This document shows positions 33,760 to 43,137 of a stretch of 64,000 bases of DNA, one piece after another. The notes beneath the pieces were generated by a model. The model ran no database searches. It was not told the origin of the DNA and saw only the letters and a list, made by a program, of their open reading frames with translations. Numbering within the stretch: the first letter of the stretch is position 1; every line of letters starts with the position of its first letter. Origin of the DNA: Clostridia bacterium (lineage in GTDB: Bacteria; Bacillota_A; Clostridia; Christensenellales; Aristaeellaceae); the NCBI GenBank assembly GCA_017509065.1, contig JAFWQM010000145.1, forward strand, positions 27,364 through 91,363, read 5' to 3'. The translations under genes were made by a program, and so were the position numbers.

Positions 33760-36408
33760 TCAGTTGATCTTGACACAGTACATGCAGGCATTGTTCTTGC
33801 TGCACGTGCCTACGACAAGATAGCTCTTGTACACGGCGGGGCTGCCCTGGATGGCGCCGCCAAGATTGATGGAGGAGCGCTTATCGCCGGTGCGCCCGTA
33901 CAGCATGGTCAGGTTGCCGCCTTCATCGCCCTGAATAATCCAGGCTTCGCCGCGGTCGTTATACACGGCCACGGGAGAGGAGATGGCTTCGTCCGCGAGG
34001 GCATAGCTCCACACAACCTGGCCGGAATTCTTGTCCAGCGCTATGACTTTGCTGCCGCCGCCCTCCACCTTGTTGACGGTGAAGATCACCAGATGGGAAA
34101 TCGCGTTTTGGCCGATCACCGGGCTGGCCTTACAGCCGGAGGTCTGGTTCTTGTCAAAGTCGCATTTGATTTCGTAGCGCCAGATTTCATCGCCCGTCAG
34201 GGCGTTAAGCCGCCGGATGGTCACGGGGTTCTTGCTGCCAAGACGGTTATAGGCGGTATTGCCGGTATACAGGCTCACATTGCCGTTTTCGTCCATATCC
34301 AGAGCGGGGGTCGCGTCGGTATTGTCGCCGCCGTCCACCGCCCACACGGTCTTCATCGTGTCGGAGTCCACGCAGCGGATGATACCATAAGCGTCCGTCA
34401 TGTAGATATATTTGTCATACATGGCCACGCTGCTTTCTACCGCGGTCAGCGCGTCCTTTTCGCTGCCCGATTTGGTGAGCAGGTAGGTGACGTCAGGCTT
34501 GATTTCCACGGATACCGCCCTGTCAGGGAAGGTGCTGTTGGGATAGTCGAACTTTGTGTTCAGATCGACGGTGTACAGCAGCCCGTTTTCTCCGGCTACG
34601 ATCATGGCATCCATGCCCTCCTGATCGCACAGGAAGAGCGCCGTACCGTCAAAAGCGCCGTTGGTGGAATACTGTTTTGGCTGCGTGTCGTGCTTGCGGC
34701 CGTTGAGCAAATACATTTCCTTGCCCGTGACCAGGCTGAACAGGCGCGTACCGATGGAGCCGGTCTTGCCGTTCGCAAGCTTGGAAATGCCCTGGCCCAC
34801 TGCCAGCAGCGGCCTGCCCATGCGGTCAACGGAAACGCTGCCCTTCATGGGGTAGCCCACGTTGATCGTTTCCCGGGTGGGGGTGCCGTCCGTCAGGTCG
34901 AGGAAGTAAATCTTCCCGTCCTGCGCGCCAAAGATGACTTCATTGAGCACCTTAGCTTTTTTATCGTCGTACAGGTTCAGCCCGGGCCGGACTTCCTTCG
35001 TCCAATGGATGATTGCTGGCTGCCCCGTCCAGCCGACGCCGTACAGGGTGCCGCTGTCCTCCGTGCGCAGGGAACCGATGGCGGACTGCCACATGACGGA
35101 GAGAGACTCGCTCTGCACATTCGCGGTGCCGAAAGCGGCATTGCGGCGGAAGTTATCGCCGCGGAAAGTGGTCACGCCCATTGCGTAATGGTTGTATTGG
35201 TCGGGATGCGGAGCGACGTATCCCGTTTCACGCTGGAAGGAGGACAGGCTCTTTTTATTCCGGTAAACCGATTCCGTGGTTTTCAGGGAACCCGCGCCTT
35301 CGCTTGCTTCCAGACGGGGCAGCGGGGTGATGGTAGGAGCGTTGGTCGGGCCTCTGGGCGGCGCTTCCGTGGGCTCTTCGGTCGGTTCGGGCATCGGTTC
35401 CTCGGTCGGAATCACTGTCGGTTCTTCCACAGGCGTTTCAAAAGGCGCGTCAGTGGGCAGCGGCTCTTCGGTCGGGGCCCAAACGACGGCGGCGGTCAGT
35501 GCTTCGGGGGATTCCGTAGAATCAGGGAGATCATCCAAAAGAGGTATGTTGTCCTCTCCCGGCTCCTCGGTGGTAAAGACCGCCGCGGGAACCTGCGTCG
35601 TTAAAGGAACCTGCGTAGGCAGCGGCGTCTCCTCGGGAACGGGCGTCGGGTCCGCGATCACCACAGAAACGCTCTGATCCGTCCTGGTCCAGGTGTTGTT
35701 CTGCCGGATCACCGCGTAGACTTCGCCGGAAAAAGGCTCGTCAAAGATGGCGTTGATATTCCAGATAATGTTTGTTTCTTTCGATCCGTTTACCTGGTTC
35801 ACCGTGCAGGCAATATCATTGCCGTCAGCGTCTTCGATGCGCACGCTGTCCACAGACTGGTTCGTGGTCAGGCTGAACAGCAGGCGGGAGTTGGTCGTCG
35901 CGGTGCTGCTCGCCGCCTGGAAGGAGATGGCTTTCCCGGGCTCCTTCGCCTTCACCGTAATCAGGCTGTCGATGGCGTTTTTGATTGGGTTCAGAGGGCC
36001 CGCGTCCTGGATGAAATGCAGCGCGACGCAAAGAAGCAGCAAAGCGATCACCAAACCCGCGATCACTTTCAGCCAGGGGAAGGAGCGCTCGTCTTCGTCA
36101 TCATAGCCGTTATCCAGGTCCGGCGTCCTGCGCATATACAATTGCTCGTCCGGCACGGGCGCACTTTGCCTGCTTCTGCCGCGGGAAGCGGTGGAAGCGG
36201 AAAAGCTGTCATTTTCTTCAGGCCAGCTTGACGGCTGCCTCCGCTGCCATTTGATTTCATCAACCGGTTCGTTTTCAGGAGGCAGCGTCCGGGCTGTATT
36301 TACGGCAGGGGCTTCATAACCGCCGCCCCCACTCTGGCGGCGGCGTTCGCTGCGGCGATGGCGCACCACGGATTGCTGGTCATATTTCGGGTCTTGATAA
36401 TTACTCAC
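33760..36408 (-). CDS. Membrane-anchored PQQ-like beta-propeller protein with Pro/Thr/Glu stalk
   Basis: An 882-residue protein. About 110 polar, Arg/Ser-rich cytoplasmic residues precede one membrane segment (about 112-132, VIAGLVIALLLLCVALHF). An Ig-like or strand-rich region follows, then a stalk rich in PTEEP-type repeats, and from about residue 420 a PQQ/WD-like propeller with recurring blades such as GQVVWSYALAD, GDEIWRYEI, and DTMKTVWAVDGGDN. No catalytic motif is seen. It may bind envelope components or act as an assembly scaffold. The start is a GTG at 36408, 9 nt after GGGAGG; the frame continues upstream without a better site. Monocistronic, with promoter and terminator. Confidence 0.8.
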   Translation of the reverse strand: MSNYQDPKYDQQSVVRHRRSERRRQSGGGGYEAPAVNTARTLPPENEPVDEIKWQRRQPSSWPEENDSFSASTASRGRSRQSAPVPDEQLYMRRTPDLDNGYDDEDERSFPWLKVIAGLVIALLLLCVALHFIQDAGPLNPIKNAIDSLITVKAKEPGKAISFQAASSTATTNSRLLFSLTTNQSVDSVRIEDADGNDIACTVNQVNGSKETNIIWNINAIFDEPFSGEVYAVIRQNNTWTRTDQSVSVVIADPTPVPEETPLPTQVPLTTQVPAAVFTTEEPGEDNIPLLDDLPDSTESPEALTAAVVWAPTEEPLPTDAPFETPVEEPTVIPTEEPMPEPTEEPTEAPPRGPTNAPTITPLPRLEASEGAGSLKTTESVYRNKKSLSSFQRETGYVAPHPDQYNHYAMGVTTFRGDNFRRNAAFGTANVQSESLSVMWQSAIGSLRTEDSGTLYGVGWTGQPAIIHWTKEVRPGLNLYDDKKAKVLNEVIFGAQDGKIYFLDLTDGTPTRETINVGYPMKGSVSVDRMGRPLLAVGQGISKLANGKTGSIGTRLFSLVTGKEMYLLNGRKHDTQPKQYSTNGAFDGTALFLCDQEGMDAMIVAGENGLLYTVDLNTKFDYPNSTFPDRAVSVEIKPDVTYLLTKSGSEKDALTAVESSVAMYDKYIYMTDAYGIIRCVDSDTMKTVWAVDGGDNTDATPALDMDENGNVSLYTGNTAYNRLGSKNPVTIRRLNALTGDEIWRYEIKCDFDKNQTSGCKASPVIGQNAISHLVIFTVNKVEGGGSKVIALDKNSGQVVWSYALADEAISSPVAVYNDRGEAWIIQGDEGGNLTMLYGRTGDKRSSINLGGAIQGSPAVYKSYLVVGTCSKNNACMYCVKIN

Positions 36409-36457
36409 AGGATGAATCCTCCCGTACATCATACAAAGTACAAAAACACCCATATAT

Positions 36458-36486
36458 AGTATACCAGAAACGGGCCGGATACACAA
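36458..36486 (-). promoter_or_regulatory. Promoter of the large propeller gene
   Basis: On the minus strand TTGTGT (36486-36481) and TATACT (36463-36458) are separated by 17 nt, 50 nt before the GTG start. Confidence 0.65.
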
Positions 36487-36609
36487 GCCAAAATTGCTGT
36501 CCCCAAAAGGTTTAACAGAAAATTCATCGGAAAGAAAAAGGAAGCTTCATTTTTGCGTGCAGATATGTTACAATGATCGGGAAAACATAACGGGAGGACA
36601 GGAACCGCC

Positions 36610-37326
36610 ATGCACCGCTTTTTCGCTGAGAGACTGGATGCGCAGACGGCCGCGCTGCTGCCGGAGGAGGAAAGTCACGCGCTGCGGGTGCTGCGCCTGA
36701 ACGTGGGCGACGAATGCCAGACATTGATGGAGGGCAAGGTATTCGCCGCCGTGATCACAGAAACGGGCCCGAGGGTGGTGCTTGCGCTGAAAGAAGCTAT
36801 GCCTTCCCCGGAGCCTTCCGTATCCGTTACGCTGTACCAGGGTATTCCCAAGGGCGACAAGATGGATTTTATTGTTCAGAAGTGTACGGAGGCAGGCGTC
36901 TGCCGCATCGTGCCGGTGGAGTTTTCCCGCTGCGTGGCCCGCTGGGAGGGAAAGGACGCCGCGAAAAAACAGGCGCGGTATCAGCGGATCGCCTCCGAAG
37001 CCGCGAAGCAGTCGGGACGCGCGGCAGCGCCGGAAATCGCTTTGCCGCTGTCTTTCAGCGCCATGTTCACGGAAATCGAAAAACACGATCTCGTTCTTGT
37101 TCCCTGGGAGGAACAACACGGAAACGGTATCCGGGCCAACTGGCATGAAGAAAAAGACGTCGGTATGATCATCGGCCCGGAGGGCGGCATTTCATCGGAG
37201 GAAGTCGACCGCCTGAAGGAAGCCGGCGCAAAGCCAGTCACCCTCGGCCCGCGCATCTTCCGCACCGAAACAGCCGGGCTGGCTGCGATCATTTCGCTGC
37301 TGACATTATCGGGAGATATGGAATAA
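36610..37326 (+). CDS. rsmE: 16S rRNA (uracil1498-N3)-methyltransferase
   Basis: A 238-residue SPOUT methyltransferase. The N-terminal PUA-like part begins MHRFFAERLD and continues with EESHALRVLRLNVGD. The knotted SAM site is formed by MIIGPEGGISSEEV and LGPRIFRTETAGLAAI, the RsmE signature. GGGAGGACAGG precedes the ATG. It is followed by mtaB 26 nt later, a common clostridial pair (prmA-rsmE-mtaB are often neighbours; here prmA is 10 kb away). Confidence 0.95.
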   Translation: MHRFFAERLDAQTAALLPEEESHALRVLRLNVGDECQTLMEGKVFAAVITETGPRVVLALKEAMPSPEPSVSVTLYQGIPKGDKMDFIVQKCTEAGVCRIVPVEFSRCVARWEGKDAAKKQARYQRIASEAAKQSGRAAAPEIALPLSFSAMFTEIEKHDLVLVPWEEQHGNGIRANWHEEKDVGMIIGPEGGISSEEVDRLKEAGAKPVTLGPRIFRTETAGLAAIISLLTLSGDME

Positions 37327-37352
37327 AACAGAGATGGATGAAGGAGCAGTAC

Positions 37353-38636
37353 ATGAAGACAGTCGCTTTTCACACGCTGGGCTGCAAGGTGAACCAGTAC
37401 GATTCCCAGGCGATGCTGGAACTATTTATCCAGGCCGGGTATGAGCCTCGTGCGTTTACCGATGTAGCGGATGTTTACGTGGTCAATACCTGCACAGTCA
37501 CCGGCACAGGCGATAAAAAAAGCCTGAATGCTGTGCGGCGGGCTTTGCGCACCAATCCCAACGGGGAAGTGGTGATCGCCGGATGCCTGGCCCAGCGGGA
37601 CGGTGAAAAGCTGCTTGAAACCGGGGCGCGGCTGGTGATCGGCAACGCGCGGCGGAGCGACGTGGTGAAACTGCTGGAGGAAGCCGTTGAGAAGGGGGAG
37701 AGAGTGGCGGCAGTCACAGACATCCTGCGCGCGCCCTATGAGCCGCTGTCCATTTCCAGCCACGAGGGCCACACCCGCGCCGTGCTGAAAATCCAGGAGG
37801 GCTGCGATCGGTATTGCACCTACTGCATCATTCCCTACGTGCGCGGCGGCATCCGCTCCCGCAGGCCGGAGGATATCGCAAAAGAAGCCTGCCGCCTGGC
37901 CCAGGCTGGGTTCCGGGAACTGGTGCTGACCGGCATTCATCTGACCAGCTATGGTCGCGACCTTGAAAACGTCTCCCTGATCGACGCCATCCGCGCCTGC
38001 CATACGCCGGGGGTCAGCCGGATCAGGCTGGGCTCTTTGGAGCCGGTGATCGTGACCGAGGATTTTGTTTCAGCTCTCCAAAAAGAAAAAAAGGTCTGCC
38101 CGCAGTTCCATCTGGCTCTGCAATCGGGAAGCGACGCGGTATTAAAGCGGATGCGCCGCCGCTATTCCACCGAGGATTTCCGCCGCGCATGCGTCCTGCT
38201 TCGGCAGGCGTATCCCACTTGCGCCATCACCACCGATGTGATTACCGGCTTCCCCGGCGAAACGGAGGAGGAATTTGCCGAAACCATGGCGTTCAGCCGG
38301 GAAATCGGCTTCGCCCGGATGCACGTGTTCCCCTATTCTGCCCGCCAGGGCACCTCGGCGGCAACCATGCCGAATCAGGTAAAACGCTCCGTCCGTGAAG
38401 AACGGGCAAGACAATTGATCGCTGTCGGCAACGAGTTGGCCGAAACCTACCGCGCCTCCTGGATCGGGAAGCAGGTGGAAGTCCTGCTGGAGGAAGCCGA
38501 TGAAAACGGCCTGACGCACGGCTATACCGCCGAGTATATGCCCTGCGCCGTGGAAAACGGTATCCCCGGAAAACTCTGTGCCATTACTGTGACAGGAGTT
38601 TCTGAGGACGGCCTGGCTGGAAGGATTGCAGAATAA
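37353..38636 (+). CDS. mtaB: tRNA t6A37 methylthiotransferase MtaB
   Basis: A 427-residue radical-SAM methylthiotransferase that makes ms2t6A37 in tRNA. The N-terminal UPF0004 domain shows AFHTLGCKVNQYDSQAM, VNTCTVTG and AGCLAQRDGEKLL with its three cluster cysteines. The radical-SAM cluster is CDRYCTYCIIPYVRG, and the C-terminal TRAM-like domain follows. GCKVNQ and the pairing with rsmE favour MtaB over MiaB. The ATG at 37353 is 6 nt after AAGGAG; an ATG at 37338 overlaps that site. Confidence 0.93.
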   Translation: MKTVAFHTLGCKVNQYDSQAMLELFIQAGYEPRAFTDVADVYVVNTCTVTGTGDKKSLNAVRRALRTNPNGEVVIAGCLAQRDGEKLLETGARLVIGNARRSDVVKLLEEAVEKGERVAAVTDILRAPYEPLSISSHEGHTRAVLKIQEGCDRYCTYCIIPYVRGGIRSRRPEDIAKEACRLAQAGFRELVLTGIHLTSYGRDLENVSLIDAIRACHTPGVSRIRLGSLEPVIVTEDFVSALQKEKKVCPQFHLALQSGSDAVLKRMRRRYSTEDFRRACVLLRQAYPTCAITTDVITGFPGETEEEFAETMAFSREIGFARMHVFPYSARQGTSAATMPNQVKRSVREERARQLIAVGNELAETYRASWIGKQVEVLLEEADENGLTHGYTAEYMPCAVENGIPGKLCAITVTGVSEDGLAGRIAE

Positions 38637-38655
38637 TCAATTGCAGAAAGAAGAT

Positions 38656-38694
38656 AAAAACCCGGATGGATTCTTTGCTCCATCCGGGTTTTTA
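38656..38694 (+). terminator. Terminator after mtaB
   Basis: A 13-bp perfect stem AAACCCGGATGGA/TCCATCCGGGTTT with an 8-nt loop is followed by a T-run. Confidence 0.92.
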
Positions 38695-38716
38695 TATACT
38701 CGAATTCTTGTTTATG

Positions 38717-38777
38717 GCTTTCTCGGAAGGGGGTCTGGGGGAAACCGCTCTTTGGCCTCCAAAGAGCGGTTTCCCCC
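38717..38777 (+). repeat. Dispersed hairpin repeat, copy 2
   Basis: A 61-nt copy beginning GCTTTCTCGGAAGGGGGTCT and ending in a perfect 19-bp hairpin, GGGGGAAACCGCTCTTTGG (38737-38755) and its complement (38759-38777), with a 3-nt loop. It lies between the mtaB terminator and the convergent end of rnfB. Confidence 0.92.
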
Positions 38778-38788
38778 AGAAAAAACTC

Positions 38789-39574
38789 TTAGTCAATCGT
38801 AATGCACTTGCAGGGGCAGACCGCGGCGCAGGCGCCGCAGCGCGTGCACTTCGCGGGGTCGATGCGGGCGAAGCCGTTTTCCACGGTGATGGCTTCATAC
38901 TGGCATTCTTTCTTGCAGCGGCCGCAGCCAATGCAGGCGTCCATGCAGACCCCGCGGGCCACGCGGGCAGTGTCGCTGTTGCGGCAGCGCACGATCACGT
39001 TGGAGCTGAGCGGCAGCAGTTTCAGCACGCCGCGCGGGCATGCTTTCACGCACGCGCCGCAGGCGGTGCACTTGTCGGGGTCAACATGGGCGATACCGTT
39101 GACCATGCTGATGGCGCCGAACGCGCACTTGTCCATACAGTCGCCCAGGCCCAAGCAGGCAAAGCGGCAGTCCTTGGGGCCGCCTGCGAGGCCGGCGGCG
39201 GTGGAGCAGCTCTGATATCCGTCGTACTGATAGCGATCCTTGGCGACGCCGCTTTCGCCCTGGCAGAGCACGCGGCAGACCATTTTTTCGCTGCTGGAGG
39301 CTTCCAGGCCCATGACCTTGGCGATGCCCTTCATGCCTTTTTCACCGGCGGGAGCGCAGCCGTTGATGGGCGCTTCGCCCGCTACCACGGCGGCGGCGAA
39401 GCCGTCGCAGCCGGGATAGCCGCACGCGCCGCAGTTCGCGCCGCCCAGGCACTCGCGCACCTGTGCCACGCGCTCGTCCACTTCCACATGGAATTTCTTG
39501 CTGGCGAAGGTGAGCACGCCGCCGAAGATCAGACCCAGCGCGCCGAGCAGGATACCGGCATATAAAATCGTCAT
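38789..39574 (-). CDS. rnfB: Rnf complex subunit B (ferredoxin-like electron-transfer subunit)
   Basis: A 261-residue subunit. One N-terminal membrane helix (TILYAGILLGALGLIFGGVL) is followed by the four-cysteine [4Fe-4S] domain CLGGANCGACGYPGCDGFA and several ferredoxin clusters (CTACGACVKACPRG, CIGCGRCKKECQYE, CTRCGACAAVCPCK). It accepts electrons from reduced ferredoxin on the cytoplasmic side. The ATG at 39574 is 8 nt after AAGGAGG; an earlier ATG at 39601 lies upstream of that site. It is the last gene of the rnf operon. Confidence 0.95.
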   Translation of the reverse strand: MTILYAGILLGALGLIFGGVLTFASKKFHVEVDERVAQVRECLGGANCGACGYPGCDGFAAAVVAGEAPINGCAPAGEKGMKGIAKVMGLEASSSEKMVCRVLCQGESGVAKDRYQYDGYQSCSTAAGLAGGPKDCRFACLGLGDCMDKCAFGAISMVNGIAHVDPDKCTACGACVKACPRGVLKLLPLSSNVIVRCRNSDTARVARGVCMDACIGCGRCKKECQYEAITVENGFARIDPAKCTRCGACAAVCPCKCITID

Positions 39575-39587
39575 ATCCGCATCCTCC

Positions 39588-40169
39588 TTATACCAAGCCA
39601 TTGAAGCCCATGAAGGCCACAGCCATCAGCCCGGCGGACACCAGGGTGATGGGGAAGCCCTTCATGCAGGCGGGGATCTTGCTGCTTTCCAGCCGCTCGC
39701 GGACGCCCGCCATCAGCACGATGGCCAGCAGGAAGCCCAGAGCGGAGAAGGTGCCGTTCAGGACGGACTGGAGCAGGCCGTAATTGTTGTTCATGTTCAG
39801 GGTGGCCACGCCCAGCACGGCACAGTTGGTGGTGATGAGCGGCAGGTAAATGCCCAGCGCGCTGTACAGGGTGGGGCTGCTCTTCTTTAAGAACATTTCA
39901 ACGAACTGCACCAGGGCCGCGATGACCAGGATGAACGCGATGGTGTTCATGTAGGTCAGTTCAAGAGGAATGAGCAGGAAATTGTAGATCAGCCAGCAGA
40001 AGAGCGAAGCGATCGTCATAACGAAGGTCACGGCCAGGCCCATGCTGACGGACGTTTCCACCTTGCTGGATACGCCCAGAAAGGGGCAGCATCCCAGGAA
40101 GCGGTTGAAAATGAAGTTATGGGTCAGGATGCAGCTGACCATAAACAGCAGAATTTCTGTGATGCTCAT
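39588..40169 (-). CDS. rnfA: Rnf complex subunit A
   Basis: A 193-residue integral membrane protein with six helices. Family hallmarks are VSCILTHNFIFNRFLGCCPFLGVS with the conserved membrane cysteine and YLPLITTNCAVLGVA with the second one; these bind the intramembrane [2Fe-2S] cluster between RnfA and RnfE. It overlaps rnfE as ATGA. Confidence 0.95.
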   Translation of the reverse strand: MSITEILLFMVSCILTHNFIFNRFLGCCPFLGVSSKVETSVSMGLAVTFVMTIASLFCWLIYNFLLIPLELTYMNTIAFILVIAALVQFVEMFLKKSSPTLYSALGIYLPLITTNCAVLGVATLNMNNNYGLLQSVLNGTFSALGFLLAIVLMAGVRERLESSKIPACMKGFPITLVSAGLMAVAFMGFNGLV

Positions 40170-40804
40170 GCGGCCTGTCCCTCCTTATCAGCGTGCTTGC
40201 TTTCAAATTTCTTGACCGCCAGATTCACCAGGCCCATCAGCAGCCCGTAGGTAAGGAAGCCGCCGGAGGCCAGCACGATCAGCAGCATGGGCTCGTAGGA
40301 ACCGCCCAGCAGATTGAAGCCGAACACACTGCCGTTGCCGATCAGCTCGCGGATGGAACCCATGAGGGTCAATGCCAGGGTGAAGCCGACGCCCATGCCC
40401 AGGCCGTCCGCCGCGGAAAGTACCGGGCCGTTCTTGCTGGCGAACGCTTCCGCGCGGGCCAGGATGATGCAGTTCACCACGATCAGGGGAATGAAGATGC
40501 CAAGGCTTTCATCCAGCGCGGGCAGGAACGCCTTCATCAATAGCTGCACCATGGTCACGAACGTGCAGATGACCACGATGAACGCCGGGATGCGCACCTG
40601 GTCGGGGATGAACTTGCGCAGCAGGGAAATGGCGATGTTGGAGCACACCAGCACGAACGTGGCGGCCGCGCCCATGCCCAGCCCGTTCAAAGCGCTGGTG
40701 GTGACGGCCAGGGTGGGGCAGGTGCCCAGCACCAGGCGGAAGGTGGGGTTCTCGGGAATGATGCCGTTAAAGAAGACGGTCCCGACGCTTTTCTTTTCGC
40801 TCAT
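40166..40804 (-). CDS. rnfE: Rnf complex subunit E
   Basis: A 212-residue six-helix membrane subunit, paralogous to RnfA in inverted topology. NPTFRLVLGTCPTLAVTTSA and PLIVVNCIILARAEAFA hold the conserved cysteines. It overlaps rnfD and rnfA by 4 nt each. Confidence 0.95.
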   Translation of the reverse strand: MSEKKSVGTVFFNGIIPENPTFRLVLGTCPTLAVTTSALNGLGMGAAATFVLVCSNIAISLLRKFIPDQVRIPAFIVVICTFVTMVQLLMKAFLPALDESLGIFIPLIVVNCIILARAEAFASKNGPVLSAADGLGMGVGFTLALTLMGSIRELIGNGSVFGFNLLGGSYEPMLLIVLASGGFLTYGLLMGLVNLAVKKFESKHADKEGQAA

Positions 40805-41745
40805 GCCTTCTTGGCCTCCTTCTTAACGCCGTAAATCTTCCGAGGCAGCCGGTCGATCAGCGGCGTGGCAATGTTCATCAGCAATATACCGTAGGTGACG
40901 CCCTCGGGATAGCTGCCGAACTGGCGGATCAGGGTGATGATGAGGCCGATTCCCACGGCGTAGATCACCTGGCCCCAGGGGGTGATGGGTGAAGTGACAT
41001 AGTCCGTCGCCATAAATACCGCGCCGAACAGCACGCCGCCGGAGAGCACCGCGGCCAGGGCGGCTTCAGGAGCCGCGCCGGAAATCAGCATGGTGCAGCA
41101 GAAGACGGAAGCCGTCATGATGACGGGAATGCGCCAGGAGATGACCTTCGTGACCAGCAGGAAGACCAGGCCGATCAGGATGGCGGCTTTGCTCACTTCG
41201 CCGATGGCGCCGGGGCACTGGCCCAGGAACAGCTGCATCAGGGAATAGTTGGCCGGAGCGCCCAGGGGCGTGGCGGCGGACACCGCGTCCACGCCCGCCT
41301 GGAAGAAGGTGGGGGTCACGCAGGCAGAAGCCGTCATGTGCACGGGCCAGGAGGCCAGCAGCACGGCGCGGGCCGCGAGAGCGGGGTTCAGGAAGTTATC
41401 GCCCAGGCCGCCGAACAATTGCTTCACGATCATGATGGCGAAGAACGCGCCGATCATCACCATCCACCAGGGCGCGGTGGCGGGCAGGTTCAGGCCGAGG
41501 ATCAGGCCAGTCACGAGGGCGGAAAAGTCGCCTACGCGGACGGGCTGCTTAGCGATCTTCTGCCACAGGAATTCGGCACACACGGAGCTGGCCATGGAAA
41601 GGCACAGCACCAGCAGCGCGGAGAAACCGAAAGCATACACGCCCCAGGCCGCGGTGGGGAGCAGGGCGATGAACACATACTGCATCAGCCGCTGGGTCGT
41701 CAGCGGGTTATGCATGTGCGGCGCGGTGGAAATCCTCAGGCTCAT
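40801..41745 (-). CDS. rnfD: Rnf complex subunit D
   Basis: A 314-residue membrane subunit, NqrB-related, which carries a covalent FMN and is implicated in ion transport. The N-terminal SLRISTAPHMHNPLTTQRLM is typical. The flavin threonine motif is in DAVSAATPLGAP at about residue 156, a T in an S-A-A-T context instead of SGAT, as often found in RnfD. It overlaps rnfC and rnfE by 4 nt. Confidence 0.95.
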   Translation of the reverse strand: MSLRISTAPHMHNPLTTQRLMQYVFIALLPTAAWGVYAFGFSALLVLCLSMASSVCAEFLWQKIAKQPVRVGDFSALVTGLILGLNLPATAPWWMVMIGAFFAIMIVKQLFGGLGDNFLNPALAARAVLLASWPVHMTASACVTPTFFQAGVDAVSAATPLGAPANYSLMQLFLGQCPGAIGEVSKAAILIGLVFLLVTKVISWRIPVIMTASVFCCTMLISGAAPEAALAAVLSGGVLFGAVFMATDYVTSPITPWGQVIYAVGIGLIITLIRQFGSYPEGVTYGILLMNIATPLIDRLPRKIYGVKKEAKKA

Positions 41746-43118
41746 TTGTTCGCTCCTCCTTTCGCGGCGGCAGCGGCTGCTTTGGCCTTGGCTTCCGCGG
41801 TGATGTGATCCTTGCAGAATTTAAAGGAAGGCGTCAGCCACCGGCGGGAGGGGCACTCATAGGCGCAGGAGCCGCACAGGATGCAGTCCATCACATGCAG
41901 CTTTTCCGCGGCGGCAAAGTCGCTCTTATCCGCAGCGACCTTGATCTGGTATGGGTTCAGGCCGATGGGGCAGGCCGCGACGCAGCGCCCGCAGTGGATG
42001 CAGGGGCTTTCGTCCTTGCTCTTGGCCTGCTTTTCGTTCAGCACCACGATGCCATTAGTGGACTTGGTCATGGGCATCTGGTCGTTGGGGATGCACATGC
42101 CGGTCATCATACCGCCGAACACCACCTTGCCGGGGGTTTCGGAATAGCCGCCGCACTCGCCGATGATGTCCTCGGTGATCGTGCCAATGCGAAGCAGCAG
42201 GTTCGCGGGCTTGCGGACGCAGCCGGTCACGGTGCAGATGCGGCTGACGAGGGGCTTTCCGTCGATCACGGCGTCAGCGATGGCGGCGCAGGTGCCAACG
42301 TTCAGCACCACCACGTGCGCGTCGATTGGCAGCGCCCCGGAGGGCACCTGGCGGCCGGTGATGGCTTCGATCAGCTGTTTTTCACCGCCCTGGGGATACT
42401 TGGTTTTAAGGGGCTGTACGGACACGCCTTCGCGGCCCTGAGCAGCCTTCCTCATGGCCTCGATGGCCTCGGGCTTGTTATCCTCGATGCCGATGACGCC
42501 CTTCTGTACGTTCAGCGCCCGCATGACCGCGCGCAGACCGTCCACGATACGGGTGCTGTGCTCCAGCATCAGGCGGAAATCGGCGGTCAGATGGGTTTCG
42601 CATTCCGCACCGTTGACGATGATGGTATCGCAGGTCGCGCCGGGCTTGAAGGTCAGCTTCACGTGGGTGGGGAAGGACGCGCCGCCCATGCCCGTGATGC
42701 CTGCTGCCTGGATGGCGGGGATCACCAGCTTGGGATCGACCGTTTCCACGCTGCCCAGCGGATGCAGCTCCACCCAGGTGTCCGCGAAATCGTTTTTGAT
42801 GGTCACGGCCTGCATGTTGCCCGCACCGAGGGACGGCACCTGATCCACCGCCACCACCTCGCCGGATACGCTGGCGTGGACAGGAACGCTCATGAAGCCC
42901 TGGGCTTCACCGATGACCTGGCCAATGTCCACATGGTCGCCTTTTTTCACGCAGGGCTTGGCGGGCGCGCCGATGTTCATGGACATGGAAATGATCACGG
43001 TATCAGATACATATTCCTTGACTGGAAGGTTGCGGGTCTGGCCCTTCCCCTCATGTATGCCATGAAGCGGATGAACGCCCCGCTTGAAAGTTTTCGTAAG
43101 CAATGCCAGTGCCTCCAT
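41742..43118 (-). CDS. rnfC: Rnf complex subunit C (NADH-binding)
   Basis: A 458-residue peripheral subunit that reduces NAD+. The N-terminal barrel-like part contains FKRGVHPLHGIHEGKGQTRN. The flavin and NADH-binding NuoF-like region has GMGGASFPTHVKL and NGAECETHLTADFRL. Two ferredoxin clusters end it (CIHCGRCVAACPIG and CILCGSCAYECPSR). It starts 19 nt after the giant rnfG. Confidence 0.95.
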   Translation of the reverse strand: MEALALLTKTFKRGVHPLHGIHEGKGQTRNLPVKEYVSDTVIISMSMNIGAPAKPCVKKGDHVDIGQVIGEAQGFMSVPVHASVSGEVVAVDQVPSLGAGNMQAVTIKNDFADTWVELHPLGSVETVDPKLVIPAIQAAGITGMGGASFPTHVKLTFKPGATCDTIIVNGAECETHLTADFRLMLEHSTRIVDGLRAVMRALNVQKGVIGIEDNKPEAIEAMRKAAQGREGVSVQPLKTKYPQGGEKQLIEAITGRQVPSGALPIDAHVVVLNVGTCAAIADAVIDGKPLVSRICTVTGCVRKPANLLLRIGTITEDIIGECGGYSETPGKVVFGGMMTGMCIPNDQMPMTKSTNGIVVLNEKQAKSKDESPCIHCGRCVAACPIGLNPYQIKVAADKSDFAAAEKLHVMDCILCGSCAYECPSRRWLTPSFKFCKDHITAEAKAKAAAAAAKGGANK

Positions 43119-43137
43119 TCTTCTCAGTTTCCACCGG

